Assembly: GCF_014472395.1 (NCBI RefSeq)
Contig: NZ_JACSZW010000005.1
Coordinates: 186,001 to 250,000 of the forward strand
Source of the DNA: Pedobacter sp. N36a
GTDB lineage: Bacteria > Bacteroidota > Bacteroidia > Sphingobacteriales > Sphingobacteriaceae
Reading direction: 5' to 3'
DNA length: 64,000 bases
Shown here in pieces: positions 26,523 to 35,405 of the stretch. The translations under genes were made by a program, and so were the position numbers. Position 1 is the first letter of the stretch. Each line of letters starts with the position of its first letter. Under the pieces are notes generated by a model. It was not told the origin of the DNA. It made no database searches and saw only the letters and a program-made list of their open reading frames with translations.

Positions 26523-27236
26523 CTATTTATCAGCGATACCAATCATGATGTAGTGCATTTTCTGGGGAATCATCATTTCAATTTGGTGGTCTATCCGGCC
26601 AAGAATATTTCTTTGGTGTTCATTCCTACCCAGACAGCCCAGAAAACCTACTGTAGTGAAGGAAACATTTTTATAAGACTGAAAGATCTCTTCAATTTCA
26701 TTCCATCGCAGATAGTTCCAATCGGGTGTACCATATTTCTTCCTTAACATCTTGTGAAATAGAGAAGCTTCCAAATTTTCCGCAAACAATAGCTTCCCTC
26801 CTGGTTTGAGTGCTTTATGTATTTCATTTAAGGTCTTTAATTTGTTTTCATCTTTACCATTTTGGCTGATCCCACCAAGAATTGATTTAAAAACAACCAC
26901 ATCGAAATGATCTTTAAAAGGGATATTTAAGGCATCCATCGCCGCGTATTCAATATTGGAATCACAATTGTATTTTTTATGAATACTTCGTGCCTTTTCT
27001 TTTGGTGGCATCAGATCTGTACAAAGCACCTTGTTCTGATGGAGTGACAACCACAATGATAACCCCCCATTTGCCGTCCCCAACTCCAGACAATCATATC
27101 CTTTATTTTTTAAGTCTGCATTTTTTTCCCAATAATCCAGCGCCTTAGCCCAGTTTACAATATCCCAGTCTATAATGTCCTTGAGTTTTTTATCTTCCAC
27201 GATTACAGTTTTATAGGTTAACATATTGATGATCAA
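26523..27236 (-). CDS. Class I SAM-dependent methyltransferase
   Basis: This 237-residue protein has the SAM-binding motif I CLELGTANGGLSLWLSL (about 45-61), an acidic post-I segment (LCTDLMPP) and the block LKPGGKLLFAENLEASLF. It overlaps the polymerase gene by 26 bp, so the two are translationally coupled. It may methylate a sugar or acyl group of the polymer, or cap the chain end. The substrate is unknown. Two in-frame ATG codons near the start (27236 and 27224) cannot be distinguished. Confidence 0.85.
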   Translation of the reverse strand: MIINMLTYKTVIVEDKKLKDIIDWDIVNWAKALDYWEKNADLKNKGYDCLELGTANGGLSLWLSLHQNKVLCTDLMPPKEKARSIHKKYNCDSNIEYAAMDALNIPFKDHFDVVVFKSILGGISQNGKDENKLKTLNEIHKALKPGGKLLFAENLEASLFHKMLRKKYGTPDWNYLRWNEIEEIFQSYKNVSFTTVGFLGCLGRNEHQRNILGRIDHQIEMMIPQKMHYIMIGIADK

Positions 27237-28455
27237 TTACAATTTCAGCGGGTTCCGGTGCATTCCCGGATGCTTGAATCTTAGCAAGATGCAGGATGCT
27301 GAAATACAAAAACAAAGTAGGTCCATCCGCACTTACCAACCAACCATTATGAGAAAATGCATTGATAGATACGCCCAAAAAAGAAAAGCATAATCCTATT
27401 AACAAGGCATTCTCCTTGAGTTTTATCTTGGACAGTACGCCAAAGAATATTTTCCCAATAGGGTAGTAAAGGAATAGCAGTAATCCCAATCCTAAAAAAG
27501 GCCCTAAGTAGGTAAAAAACATGAGGTAAGCATTATGAGAGGTCAGTCCATTTGTGAAAATTGTACTTCTATAAGTCACCTCTCCCCAATTTTTCCCATA
27601 AAAGATCAGTCCATATGGATAATCGGCATAAACCTTCAAATTCTCTTCTGAAAGCCCAACCCGATTGTAATAATTCGCATTCTTTCCCTCGTTTTTAGCC
27701 ATGATATTATTCTTAGCACCGAAGTTTTCTTTGATCATAAATGCATAAGAAACGAAACCAATTAATACCGCAGCGCTGATGATGAAAATAGATTTATACC
27801 GGTAGTAGCAAACCACAAACAAGAAGGAAGAGCTTAAAAAGGTGACAAACACGGATCTGTTCATTCCTAGATAGATGAAAGTAACGCAGGTTATAAATGC
27901 GAGGAGCTTAACCAAGATATTTAATCGAAACACATGCGTAAAAACAAATAAAAATGAGACCAAGGCTGCCAGCTGATAACCATAATTAAACTGTGTTAGT
28001 GCCAAACCTGCAGGACTTTGCATGACCGTATCATTCAGTAAAGTCCCTCTCAATTGATCTATCCTGGCTGGAAAAAAATGATTTAAGACCATAATCACTG
28101 CGGAGAAAAAAAGAAGTATGTAAAATATAGCCATGGAAAGGTTAAACCTGCGTCTGTTATCGCCCACGAAAAAATTAAAATAAAGCATGCAGCAAGAAAT
28201 GACAATGAGACTGGCAAAAAAGGCAAGACGATCAGCCATTCCAATAAAATCATATAAAAAAAGTGCAGAGAAGAACAGCATCGCTTCCTTTCCATATAAG
28301 AAGGGAAGCTTTCCTTCTTTAAAAAACAAGATCAGCGGCAGGCAAAACACAAGCGGTGCAGGAATTCTGAAAATTTGAGTCATGAAAATTCCGAACGACA
28401 AAGTATAGAGATACGAGGTCATAAAAAACGTGATCATTAATTTTTTAAGTAACAT
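27211..28455 (-). CDS. wzy: O-antigen polymerase/ligase-like membrane protein (Wzy)
   Basis: The 414-residue protein is almost entirely hydrophobic with about 10-12 predicted membrane helices. It has a larger periplasmic loop (about 240-300) that ends in TSHNAYLMFFTYLG, the motif shared by the Wzy/WaaL family. As the only polytopic protein of this type in the cluster, it is the likely Wzy polymerase that joins repeat units in the periplasm. Sequence alone does not separate polymerase from ligase. It is 16 bp downstream of the sugar transferase gene. Confidence 0.85.
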   Translation of the reverse strand: MLLKKLMITFFMTSYLYTLSFGIFMTQIFRIPAPLVFCLPLILFFKEGKLPFLYGKEAMLFFSALFLYDFIGMADRLAFFASLIVISCCMLYFNFFVGDNRRRFNLSMAIFYILLFFSAVIMVLNHFFPARIDQLRGTLLNDTVMQSPAGLALTQFNYGYQLAALVSFLFVFTHVFRLNILVKLLAFITCVTFIYLGMNRSVFVTFLSSSFLFVVCYYRYKSIFIISAAVLIGFVSYAFMIKENFGAKNNIMAKNEGKNANYYNRVGLSEENLKVYADYPYGLIFYGKNWGEVTYRSTIFTNGLTSHNAYLMFFTYLGPFLGLGLLLFLYYPIGKIFFGVLSKIKLKENALLIGLCFSFLGVSINAFSHNGWLVSADGPTLFLYFSILHLAKIQASGNAPEPAEIVIDHQYVNL

Positions 28456-28471
28456 ATACTTTTGGTTTTGA

Positions 28472-29068
28472 TTACCTGATCATTATTTTTTTTAGCGTCA
28501 GAAATATGATGGTCAAGTCGACCCATAGGTCATGTTTATTGATATATCTTAAATTCTGTATGATCTTAGAAGGGATGACCTCATTGATATAGAAACTTTC
28601 CGGATCGGCAGATTTAGCCAACAGCTCATTTTCTTCAGAGAATTCGATGGATGCCCAATCGGTAATGCCAGGCTTAACAGAAAGCACTCTTACTTGCTGT
28701 AAATCATACAGCTCAACATATTTACTCACCTCCGGCCTTGGCCCTACGAAGCTCATATCTCCCTTTAAAACGTTCAGTAACTGGGGTAATTCATCAATTT
28801 TATATTTCCGTAACCAATATCCAATTTTTGTGATTCGCTTGTCGTGATCGCCAACAGTTAGTAAACCAAGCTGATCAGAATTGGTATACATGGTTCTAAA
28901 CTTCAGCAACTCAAAATTGACCTTATCTCTTCCCACTCTTGTTTGCCTATAAAAAACGCCTCCTTTTGAGTCAGCGATAATTAAAATGGCAACGATCACA
29001 AAAGGTACCAGGAGAAATAAAACCCCAAAAAAGGCAACTACGATATCAAATAACCTTTTAACGTACAT
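28472..29068 (-). CDS. Initiating sugar-phosphate transferase (PglC-type phosphoglycosyltransferase)
   Basis: This 198-residue monotopic transferase has an N-terminal re-entrant membrane helix (FDIVVAFFGVLFLLVPFVIV), the block FELLKFRTM and the catalytic Asp92-Glu93 pair in KIDELPQLLNVLKGDMS, followed by FVGPRP. It lacks the large N-terminal TM domain of WcaJ/WbaP and so matches the small PglC-like form. It moves a sugar-1-phosphate onto undecaprenyl phosphate and starts the repeat unit. The CapD/PglF-like dehydratase makes a diNAcBac-like first sugar plausible. Confidence 0.93.
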   Translation of the reverse strand: MYVKRLFDIVVAFFGVLFLLVPFVIVAILIIADSKGGVFYRQTRVGRDKVNFELLKFRTMYTNSDQLGLLTVGDHDKRITKIGYWLRKYKIDELPQLLNVLKGDMSFVGPRPEVSKYVELYDLQQVRVLSVKPGITDWASIEFSEENELLAKSADPESFYINEVIPSKIIQNLRYINKHDLWVDLTIIFLTLKKIMIR

Positions 29069-29092
29069 AACCAGATGGATTAGAAAAGATAT

Positions 29093-30190
29093 TTAGCCCA
29101 ATATTAAGTCCTGCCATTTTGAGGTAATGGCTGCTTGAGAGTTTGTTTTACCGATTAGTTTTCCGCCTTTGGATAGCCTGTTTTTAAATACCGAATCATT
29201 TAAAACCTCCGACATTGAGGCTGCCAGCATATTTATATTTTTATCTTCTACCAGGATGCCATTTTTTCTATTTTCAATAATCTCAGCAGGTCCAAATTCA
29301 CAATCCATGGCGATGCATGGGCAACCCATGCTCATCGCCTCAATTAAGGCATTTGGATATCCTTCATTTCTTGAAGGAAGCACAAACAATTCTGCTTGCT
29401 GATAATAGTCCTGTAAATTCTCTTTAGAACCGATCAACCGCACTTGATTCGATAGACCAAGACCTTTGATTTTCTCCACCAGAAGATCACGCTCCTCTCC
29501 GTCGCCGGCAATAACCAGATCAATTTCTGGAGTATAGATTTGACTATATGCCTCTATTAACTGGTCAAAGCCTTTTTCATAAGAAAGACGACCAACGCCT
29601 AGAATAAACTTTTTATAATGCACCTGCTCCAAACCTGGCTGCTGAAAAACATTGACATAATTTTTAATCAGATAAAAGTTATTTAATTTTTGAAAAGACT
29701 TATTTTTTTTCAAACAGCCTTCCATGGCTTTTGCAGGTACTACAATGGCTTTAGATTGACTATAAACCAGGTAGTAAATCCATTTCAATAAAAAATTAAA
29801 CTTGTTAATGGTATTGTCTGGTGTGGTACGCTCAGAAACGATAAAGGGAGTACCTGTTAGACTACAGGTTAAACCCGCCCAAAGGTTAGCTGAGGTCATA
29901 AAGGAGATGACACACCCAGGTTTCTCTTTGAGCAATAGGCGGATCAGCTTAAAGAAAGTCGTCACTGCAAACCAAAAGCGATAAAACAAGTTGTCTTTGT
30001 TAGCCCTGTTGGCCAGGTATACAAGCTTCACCCCTTCATCTACGGTATAAAAAGGTATTTTATAGTTAAGACAAACCATGGTAACGGGAAAACCTTCCTG
30101 ATTAAAATAGTTGGCCAGGTTGGTCACCACACGTTCTGCACCACCGGCAGTCAAGGAATTAATTACAAAAAAAAGTTTGAGCTTTTTCAT
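29093..30190 (-). CDS. Glycosyltransferase family 4
   Basis: This 365-residue GT-B enzyme opens with FFVINSLTAGGAERVVTNLA and carries the donor-site block PSRNEGYPNALIEAMSMGCP with the GT4 E-x7-E pattern, plus the linker VGRLSYEKGFDQLIEAY. It is 24 bp upstream of the initiating transferase gene. It would extend the lipid-linked intermediate in the cytoplasm. Donor sugar unknown. Confidence 0.9.
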   Translation of the reverse strand: MKKLKLFFVINSLTAGGAERVVTNLANYFNQEGFPVTMVCLNYKIPFYTVDEGVKLVYLANRANKDNLFYRFWFAVTTFFKLIRLLLKEKPGCVISFMTSANLWAGLTCSLTGTPFIVSERTTPDNTINKFNFLLKWIYYLVYSQSKAIVVPAKAMEGCLKKNKSFQKLNNFYLIKNYVNVFQQPGLEQVHYKKFILGVGRLSYEKGFDQLIEAYSQIYTPEIDLVIAGDGEERDLLVEKIKGLGLSNQVRLIGSKENLQDYYQQAELFVLPSRNEGYPNALIEAMSMGCPCIAMDCEFGPAEIIENRKNGILVEDKNINMLAASMSEVLNDSVFKNRLSKGGKLIGKTNSQAAITSKWQDLILG

Positions 30191-30251
30191 CTAAAAACAA
30201 TTATTTACGGTAAGACTGTGGTCTGGATCCAGTATTGGTCTGATTTTTCAT

Positions 30252-31121
30252 TTAATAAAGTAAAAGATATTTTATGGTGCTAATCGCATTATTCAGCTGT
30301 AAATGCCTGATATCATGACGTAAATAATTCTTGGAATATACTTTTAGCAGTTTCCATTTAAGTGAAGTCGGATATTTAAAGTTTTTGATGATGACATTAA
30401 AGTCGCTGAGCATCCTGCCTCTAATCACCTGGGGATCTACCATGCTCCAAACTCCGCCAACATGTTTTCTATAGCAGCTCATCACTTCCGGCATCACATA
30501 TATTTTCTTCCCGGTAACTGCTGTAGCGTATAATTTCAAGAACTTATCCGGTGCATGGCATTTAAGATACCAGTCCTGATTCCCCATGTGAGTGACATCC
30601 AGGCTCGTTCTATAGATCAGCGTTGCGGTAAAGGTTTCATCTTTGTTTCCTTGTAAAATGTCCTCATAACCAAATTCCAGACTTACAGGGCTTGGATGTA
30701 CATAAAGTGTTTCACCATCCTGGTCAATAATTTTCGAGTAATGACAGCAGATAATATAGTCTGGATTATGCTCTAGAAAGTCAATTTGTTTTTGAAGTTT
30801 ATAAGGATCCGTCCAGAAGTCGTCACCTTCACACATCGCCATGTATTTTCCTTTGGCCTGTTTAACGATTCTGTTGAAATTATCTTTTAATCCTACATTC
30901 TTTTCAGAAGTGACCATTTTAATGATTTCAGGATAGTTTTTTTGATAGAACTCTACGATTTCCCTGGTTCCGTCAGTTGAGCAATCCTCACCGACCAGAA
31001 CTTCAAATTTGAATTTTGTTTTTTGCATTAGAAACCCTTCAATTGCCTGAGCAATGTACTGCTCATGATTGTAGGTTAAGCAGCTCACGCTAACCATAAC
31101 TTCTTGATCATTTGTTTCCAT
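30252..31121 (-). CDS. Glycosyltransferase family 2
   Basis: This 289-residue GT-A enzyme has the standard start SVSCLTYNHEQYIAQAIEGF, the nucleotide-binding EDCSTDGT (about 45-52) and the metal-binding EGDDFW with Asp100-Asp101. No TM segment is visible. It is the only GT2 in the cluster and would form one linkage of the repeat unit. Spacing to the flippase gene is about 60 bp. Donor sugar unknown. Confidence 0.9.
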   Translation of the reverse strand: METNDQEVMVSVSCLTYNHEQYIAQAIEGFLMQKTKFKFEVLVGEDCSTDGTREIVEFYQKNYPEIIKMVTSEKNVGLKDNFNRIVKQAKGKYMAMCEGDDFWTDPYKLQKQIDFLEHNPDYIICCHYSKIIDQDGETLYVHPSPVSLEFGYEDILQGNKDETFTATLIYRTSLDVTHMGNQDWYLKCHAPDKFLKLYATAVTGKKIYVMPEVMSCYRKHVGGVWSMVDPQVIRGRMLSDFNVIIKNFKYPTSLKWKLLKVYSKNYLRHDIRHLQLNNAISTIKYLLLY

Positions 31122-31184
31122 GTTTTGTGATTAATTCCAACAGTTCATTAATTTTCCTTTCGAAGACTTCGGTTAAGGATATTT

Positions 31185-32636
31185 TTACTGATATAATCTT
31201 TTTAAGACGAGTTGTTTAAAATCAATAATTGCAGATAATTTAAAGAGGTAGCTCGCAGCAAAGTAAGCCACAAAATAAGTGAGGCCTAAAACTATAATTC
31301 TGAATAGATCATTAAAATTTGAAGCGACAAGGAGCTTATCGAAAAAAAAGCAAGTGATCCCGACAAGCCCGGAAATGAATAAAGTGGGTAGAATATCTCC
31401 TATTTGCTTTACAAAGGGATAGTTGATAAACCTGACGGTATAGATTGAATTGATGTACAAGCCGAAAAAACTAAAAAACAATTGAAAATAAAGCAAGCCA
31501 TAAATTCCAAAAGGGAATACGCAGAGAATGCCGATTACACAAAGTACTTTTTTTATCATCTCCAGTCTCAAAAATAAATGAGTCTGACCTTTTACCTTTA
31601 AAATATTCAAGTTGTAGGCATGTATTGGATAAGTGATACCTGCAACGCATAAAATCTGAAAATATGGGACGGCCGAAAGCCATTTATCAGTCAGCATTAA
31701 TCGAAATAGGGGTTCAGCCACCACACACAGTGCAATTAAAGTTGGTGCCATCCAAAATAATACTTGCAGCATTACTTTCCGGTACACATATACCAACTGC
31801 TCATTGTCGTGTGACAGGTTTACAAACATTGGAAAAGTGACTTTATTAACGGCCGATGAGATGATACCTATTGGCAATTGACTAATGGAATCGGCTCTGG
31901 AATAAAACCCCAATTGGGCCGGAATATAGAATTTCCCTATAATAATGGTATAGATATTCTGATACAACTTATCAATCATGCTAGATAAAGTAAGTTTATA
32001 CCCATAGTTAAAATGGCTTTTAAAACTGACCGCATCAAATATCAGCACTGGTCGCCAGGAAGAACAATACCAATGGAGTATAGTAGATATCAATGAAGTA
32101 ACGAGACTCATCCAGACCAGACTCCAAGCTCCATATCCCATTTTCGCTAAAAAAACGCCTACTATCCCACCACCTATTACTGATGGGATCTGAATCATTG
32201 TCATTGTCTTGAACTTCATCTCTTTCACCAGCAGTGTTTGCTGAATTCCAAAAAATGCATTTATGATTAAGGAGATCCCATATACCCGAACGACATTACT
32301 GAGCACTGGCTGTTCATAAAATCTGGCAATAAAGGGAGCGGAAAAAAACAAGATCGCATATACCAATACACTGCCAATCAGGTTGAAATAAAAGACTGTA
32401 GAGCAATCCTTTTGCGTGACTTCTGTTGTTCTAATTAAGGAGGAAGTTAGTCCACCATCCAATAAGGAGTTACCAATTACGATAAAAATAGACAGCATTG
32501 CGATCAAACCAAATTCTGCAGGAGAAAGGATTCTGGCCAGGATTACAGTAATAATGAAGCCTATAAATTTTGAGCTTAGCTCCTGCCCCACAGACCAAAG
32601 AACACCATAAACTGTTTTCCCCTGTAGATCCATCAC
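31185..32636 (-). CDS. wzx: Wzx-like lipopolysaccharide/oligosaccharide flippase
   Basis: This 483-residue protein has about 12-14 membrane helices and the N-terminal signature of the MOP/PST flippases (GKTVYGVLWSVGQELSSKFI, ILSPAEFGLIAM). It would flip undecaprenyl-linked repeat units to the periplasmic face for Wzy. Its start is 2 bp from the stop of the dehydrogenase gene, so it is the second gene of the operon and tightly coupled. The presence of Wzx, Wzy and Wzc defines a Wzx/Wzy-dependent pathway. Confidence 0.93.
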   Translation of the reverse strand: MMDLQGKTVYGVLWSVGQELSSKFIGFIITVILARILSPAEFGLIAMLSIFIVIGNSLLDGGLTSSLIRTTEVTQKDCSTVFYFNLIGSVLVYAILFFSAPFIARFYEQPVLSNVVRVYGISLIINAFFGIQQTLLVKEMKFKTMTMIQIPSVIGGGIVGVFLAKMGYGAWSLVWMSLVTSLISTILHWYCSSWRPVLIFDAVSFKSHFNYGYKLTLSSMIDKLYQNIYTIIIGKFYIPAQLGFYSRADSISQLPIGIISSAVNKVTFPMFVNLSHDNEQLVYVYRKVMLQVLFWMAPTLIALCVVAEPLFRLMLTDKWLSAVPYFQILCVAGITYPIHAYNLNILKVKGQTHLFLRLEMIKKVLCVIGILCVFPFGIYGLLYFQLFFSFFGLYINSIYTVRFINYPFVKQIGDILPTLFISGLVGITCFFFDKLLVASNFNDLFRIIVLGLTYFVAYFAASYLFKLSAIIDFKQLVLKRLYQ

Positions 32637-32638
32637 CT

Positions 32639-33931
32639 TTATAATCGGAAATCAACTGATGCATTAGGGAGCAAAGATTTAATATCATACACTACTGTAT
32701 TCTTTTTACATAATCTGCCCAACTCAATACTTTTAAACTCCTGATGGGCAACCGCAACTAGGATCCCATCGTATTTTCTGGTTTTAGACTCCCCGTTTTC
32801 ACATATAATACCATATTCATGTTTTGCATGCACCACATTTGCCCATGGATCATGAACAGTGACCTCTACATTGTATTCTTTTAACCTATTGATGATGTCA
32901 ATAACTTTAGTATTTCTTACATCCGGACAATTCTCTTTAAATGTGAAGCCCAATACCAGCACTTTTGCGCCAACAATATGGGTATCTTTTTGAATCATTT
33001 GTTTCACCAACTGATCGGCTACGTAGGCACCCATCCCATCATTTACCCTTCTTCCAGCCAAAATAATTTCTGGATGATATCCTGCTTCCTGGGCTTTCTG
33101 CGCCAGATAATAAGGATCTACGCCAATGCAATGGCCCCCAACAAGACCTGGTCTGAAATTTAAAAAGTTCCATTTGGTGCTGGCAGCATCTAATACTTCA
33201 TTGGTGTTGATGCCTAAACGATTAAAAATCATCGCCAATTCATTAACAAAAGCAATATTAATATCCCGCTGTGCATTTTCAATAATTTTAGCTGCTTCGG
33301 CAACTTTAATACAGGAAGCTTTATGAGTGCCTGCTGTAATGATCGATTTATACAATTGGTCCACGATCTCTGCAATCTCAGGGGTGGAACCCGAAGTTAT
33401 TTTAAGAATATTTGCTACCGTATGCTTTTTGTCACCAGGATTAATCCGTTCTGGAGAGTAGCCTGCATAAAAATCAATGTTAAACTTAAGCCCAGAGATT
33501 TTAGCCAAAACGGGTACACATTCATCTTCTGTAACGCCCGGATAAACTGTTGATTCATAAATGACAATATCCCCTGCCTTAAGAACGCCACCAACAGTGA
33601 TGCTTGCATTAATTAAAGGCATCAGATTGGGTCGGTTATTCTTATCTACCGGCGTAGGCACAGTAACAATAAAAATACTGCAGTTTTTTAGAAGTTCAGC
33701 GTCATTAGTACAGAATAAGCCCTTTTCAGAAGTACAGGTTTTGGTAAGTACCTGATTCAGTAAATCAGTATCTATTTCAAGGGTATGATCATATCCTGAC
33801 CTGAGTTCGGAAATACGCTCCTCATTTATATCAAAACCTAATACTTTATATTTCTTAGCAAATTCCACTGCCAAGGGGAGCCCCACATATCCGAGGCCGA
33901 TGATACCAATTTTAGTACGCGAATCTAGCAT
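32639..33931 (-). CDS. Nucleotide-sugar dehydrogenase (TviB/WbpO-like UDP-HexNAc 6-dehydrogenase)
   Basis: This 430-residue protein has an N-terminal NAD motif [17 protein letters not shown], a central helical domain and the catalytic Cys (about residue 267) in [11 protein letters not shown]. The N-terminal block [25 protein letters not shown] fits the WbpO/TviB group that oxidises UDP-GlcNAc or UDP-GalNAc to the uronic acid, rather than UDP-glucose dehydrogenase. It is the first gene of the 22-kb minus-strand operon and provides a uronic-acid precursor. Substrate assignment is by resemblance only. Confidence 0.9.
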   Translation of the reverse strand: MLDSRTKIGIIGLGYVGLPLAVEFAKKYKVLGFDINEERISELRSGYDHTLEIDTDLLNQVLTKTCTSEKGLFCTNDAELLKNCSIFIVTVPTPVDKNNRPNLMPLINASITVGGVLKAGDIVIYESTVYPGVTEDECVPVLAKISGLKFNIDFYAGYSPERINPGDKKHTVANILKITSGSTPEIAEIVDQLYKSIITAGTHKASCIKVAEAAKIIENAQRDINIAFVNELAMIFNRLGINTNEVLDAASTKWNFLNFRPGLVGGHCIGVDPYYLAQKAQEAGYHPEIILAGRRVNDGMGAYVADQLVKQMIQKDTHIVGAKVLVLGFTFKENCPDVRNTKVIDIINRLKEYNVEVTVHDPWANVVHAKHEYGIICENGESKTRKYDGILVAVAHQEFKSIELGRLCKKNTVVYDIKSLLPNASVDFRL

Positions 33932-34635
33932 GTTTATGGTTTTAATAATGAATGAATCAGAAAATGATTTTGGAATTGATGCTTTTAAGAAAGCGACAAC
34001 GGACCTAGGAAATTGAGGAGGATAAAAGTGATGGTCATAAAGTTAAATGCGGGAATCAAATCATCAGGATCACTTATAGCTTCGCTACATCAGTTACAGC
34101 AGCTGATTTTGAATTAAAATATCCAAGAAATCTCACCCCCTCTTATTTAGAAACTTTTCAGCTATTGTTCAGGCATGTTCATCTTGAAAAATAGCTGTGG
34201 GATATAAAACACCTTTTAAACAGGCGATTACACAGATTAAAGCTAGACAATATTATTTGAGAAATCATTACAATTGTAAAAGTTGTCAATGTATTGTATA
34301 AATTATACAATCTACTTTACACTCTGATAAAAACTGAACACAATCACTGCACAAACAATTCCCCATACTTACACAATCTCAATGATTGGATACTTGAAAT
34401 CTTCTCTAAGATAAAGCTAATCACTAAAATAATCAACCACTAATTATCTTCATAAAAATGGCCCAACATGAATAATTCATTAATTATTTTCAAAACAGTG
34501 AATAATAATTGGACTAACAACTTAAATTTTACTGAATTGGTATAATTTTTTCATAGGTATTTGTACGATCAGCAATCCCACTGGTCTTGTATATTTTCAT
34601 ATAGGGTTTTGTTTAATTTAAATGTTTAATAAATT
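33932..34635. promoter_or_regulatory. Head region of the polysaccharide operon (704 bp non-coding)
   Basis: This AT-rich gap separates the divergent operon and HTH gene. It contains two perfect palindromes (TTACAATTGTAA at 34268-34279 and ATTGTATAAATTATACAAT at 34293-34311) and an 8-bp stem CAGCTATT/AATAGCTG at 34159-34197. The last would be in the leader RNA of the minus operon if transcription begins beyond it. No exact TAnnTTTG box was seen on either strand. The length and structure fit a long regulated leader, but there is no coding sequence. Confidence 0.6.
34268..34311. promoter_or_regulatory. Pair of palindromic operator candidates
   Basis: TTACAATTGTAA (34268-34279) and ATTGTATAAATTATACAAT (34293-34311, 9-bp arms) are both perfect inverted repeats, 13 bases apart. 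They lie between the divergent HTH gene and the polysaccharide operon. Binding by the neighbouring HTH protein is a hypothesis. Confidence 0.4.
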
Positions 34636-35040
34636 ATGACACCTAATAAAGGAGATGTGATCGAACGTGTAGTACGCAAAAAGATCGGAATCAGTGAGCT
34701 TTCGAGAAAGCTTCAAGTGAGCAGAACAGCAATCTATAACTGGTTTGAAAATGGCCAGATAAATCTAGAGACGATCTGCAAAATTGGCCAGGCCATAGAT
34801 CATGATTTCACCAACGAATTTCCAGAGGAATTTGCTAATGCTCAGAACTTATCTCCGGATTTCGGCATTACTCCAACAGAAAATAAAGATGGAGCGAAGA
34901 GTGTAGATTATTGGATTAACAAATACATTAATCTGCTGGAGCAATACAATGATTTGCTACTGGATCTCAGCTATCCGAATTCAAAAACAAATTCAGTCGA
35001 TCTGAAGACTGGAATCTCTGAAAATTTGAGCAGTCATTAG
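34636..35040 (+). CDS. Small HTH DNA-binding protein (paralogue of 11097-11486)
   Basis: This 134-residue protein has an N-terminal HTH at about residues 17-37 (GISELSRKLQVSRTAIYNWF), a middle block ETICKIGQAIDHDF and the C-terminal helix VDYWINKYINLLEQYNDLL. It is paralogous to the HTH protein encoded at the far end of the operon. It is transcribed away from the operon from a shared 704-bp region, the classic position for a local regulator. No partner or effector domain is visible, so the signal it senses is unknown. Confidence 0.87.
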   Translation: MTPNKGDVIERVVRKKIGISELSRKLQVSRTAIYNWFENGQINLETICKIGQAIDHDFTNEFPEEFANAQNLSPDFGITPTENKDGAKSVDYWINKYINLLEQYNDLLLDLSYPNSKTNSVDLKTGISENLSSH

Positions 35041-35405
35041 TTAAGAGAAAACAAACCACGTTATTATTATTTTTCTATTCCTATAAATTTACTTTTTAAG
35101 CATGCTATTGCTATCTCCAGAATTTCAAATTCAGGTTTGAACTGAGGTATTCCACTGCTATTGTCTAGTCGAAAAACGCGCGATATCACCTCTAATATCT
35201 CTAATTTATAACTAAATCATCCATTTTACTCCTTCCTAAAAACAAATTAAAAAAGTGCTGTCCATTACAGAAAAGCAAATAAACTTTGTAAAAAAAACAA
35301 AAAAAGATAATATTCTGAAAAATTTGCCAATCATATCTAATTTTTTTAAGTTTACATAAATAATTTCGAATTGTTTGCTCTTAATGCAACGAATATCTTT
35401 CCGAT
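35041..35405. other. Non-coding AT-rich gap
   Basis: The 365 bp between the HTH gene and the Crp-AraC gene hold no credible gene. No clear terminator, promoter box or repeat was found apart from A/T runs. Confidence 0.5.

Noticed and set aside
26364..26747. 127-codon plus-strand frame opposite GT4 and methyltransferase genes
   Set aside because: Both genes on the minus strand have strong family motifs, and the plus frame is a shadow across their junction.
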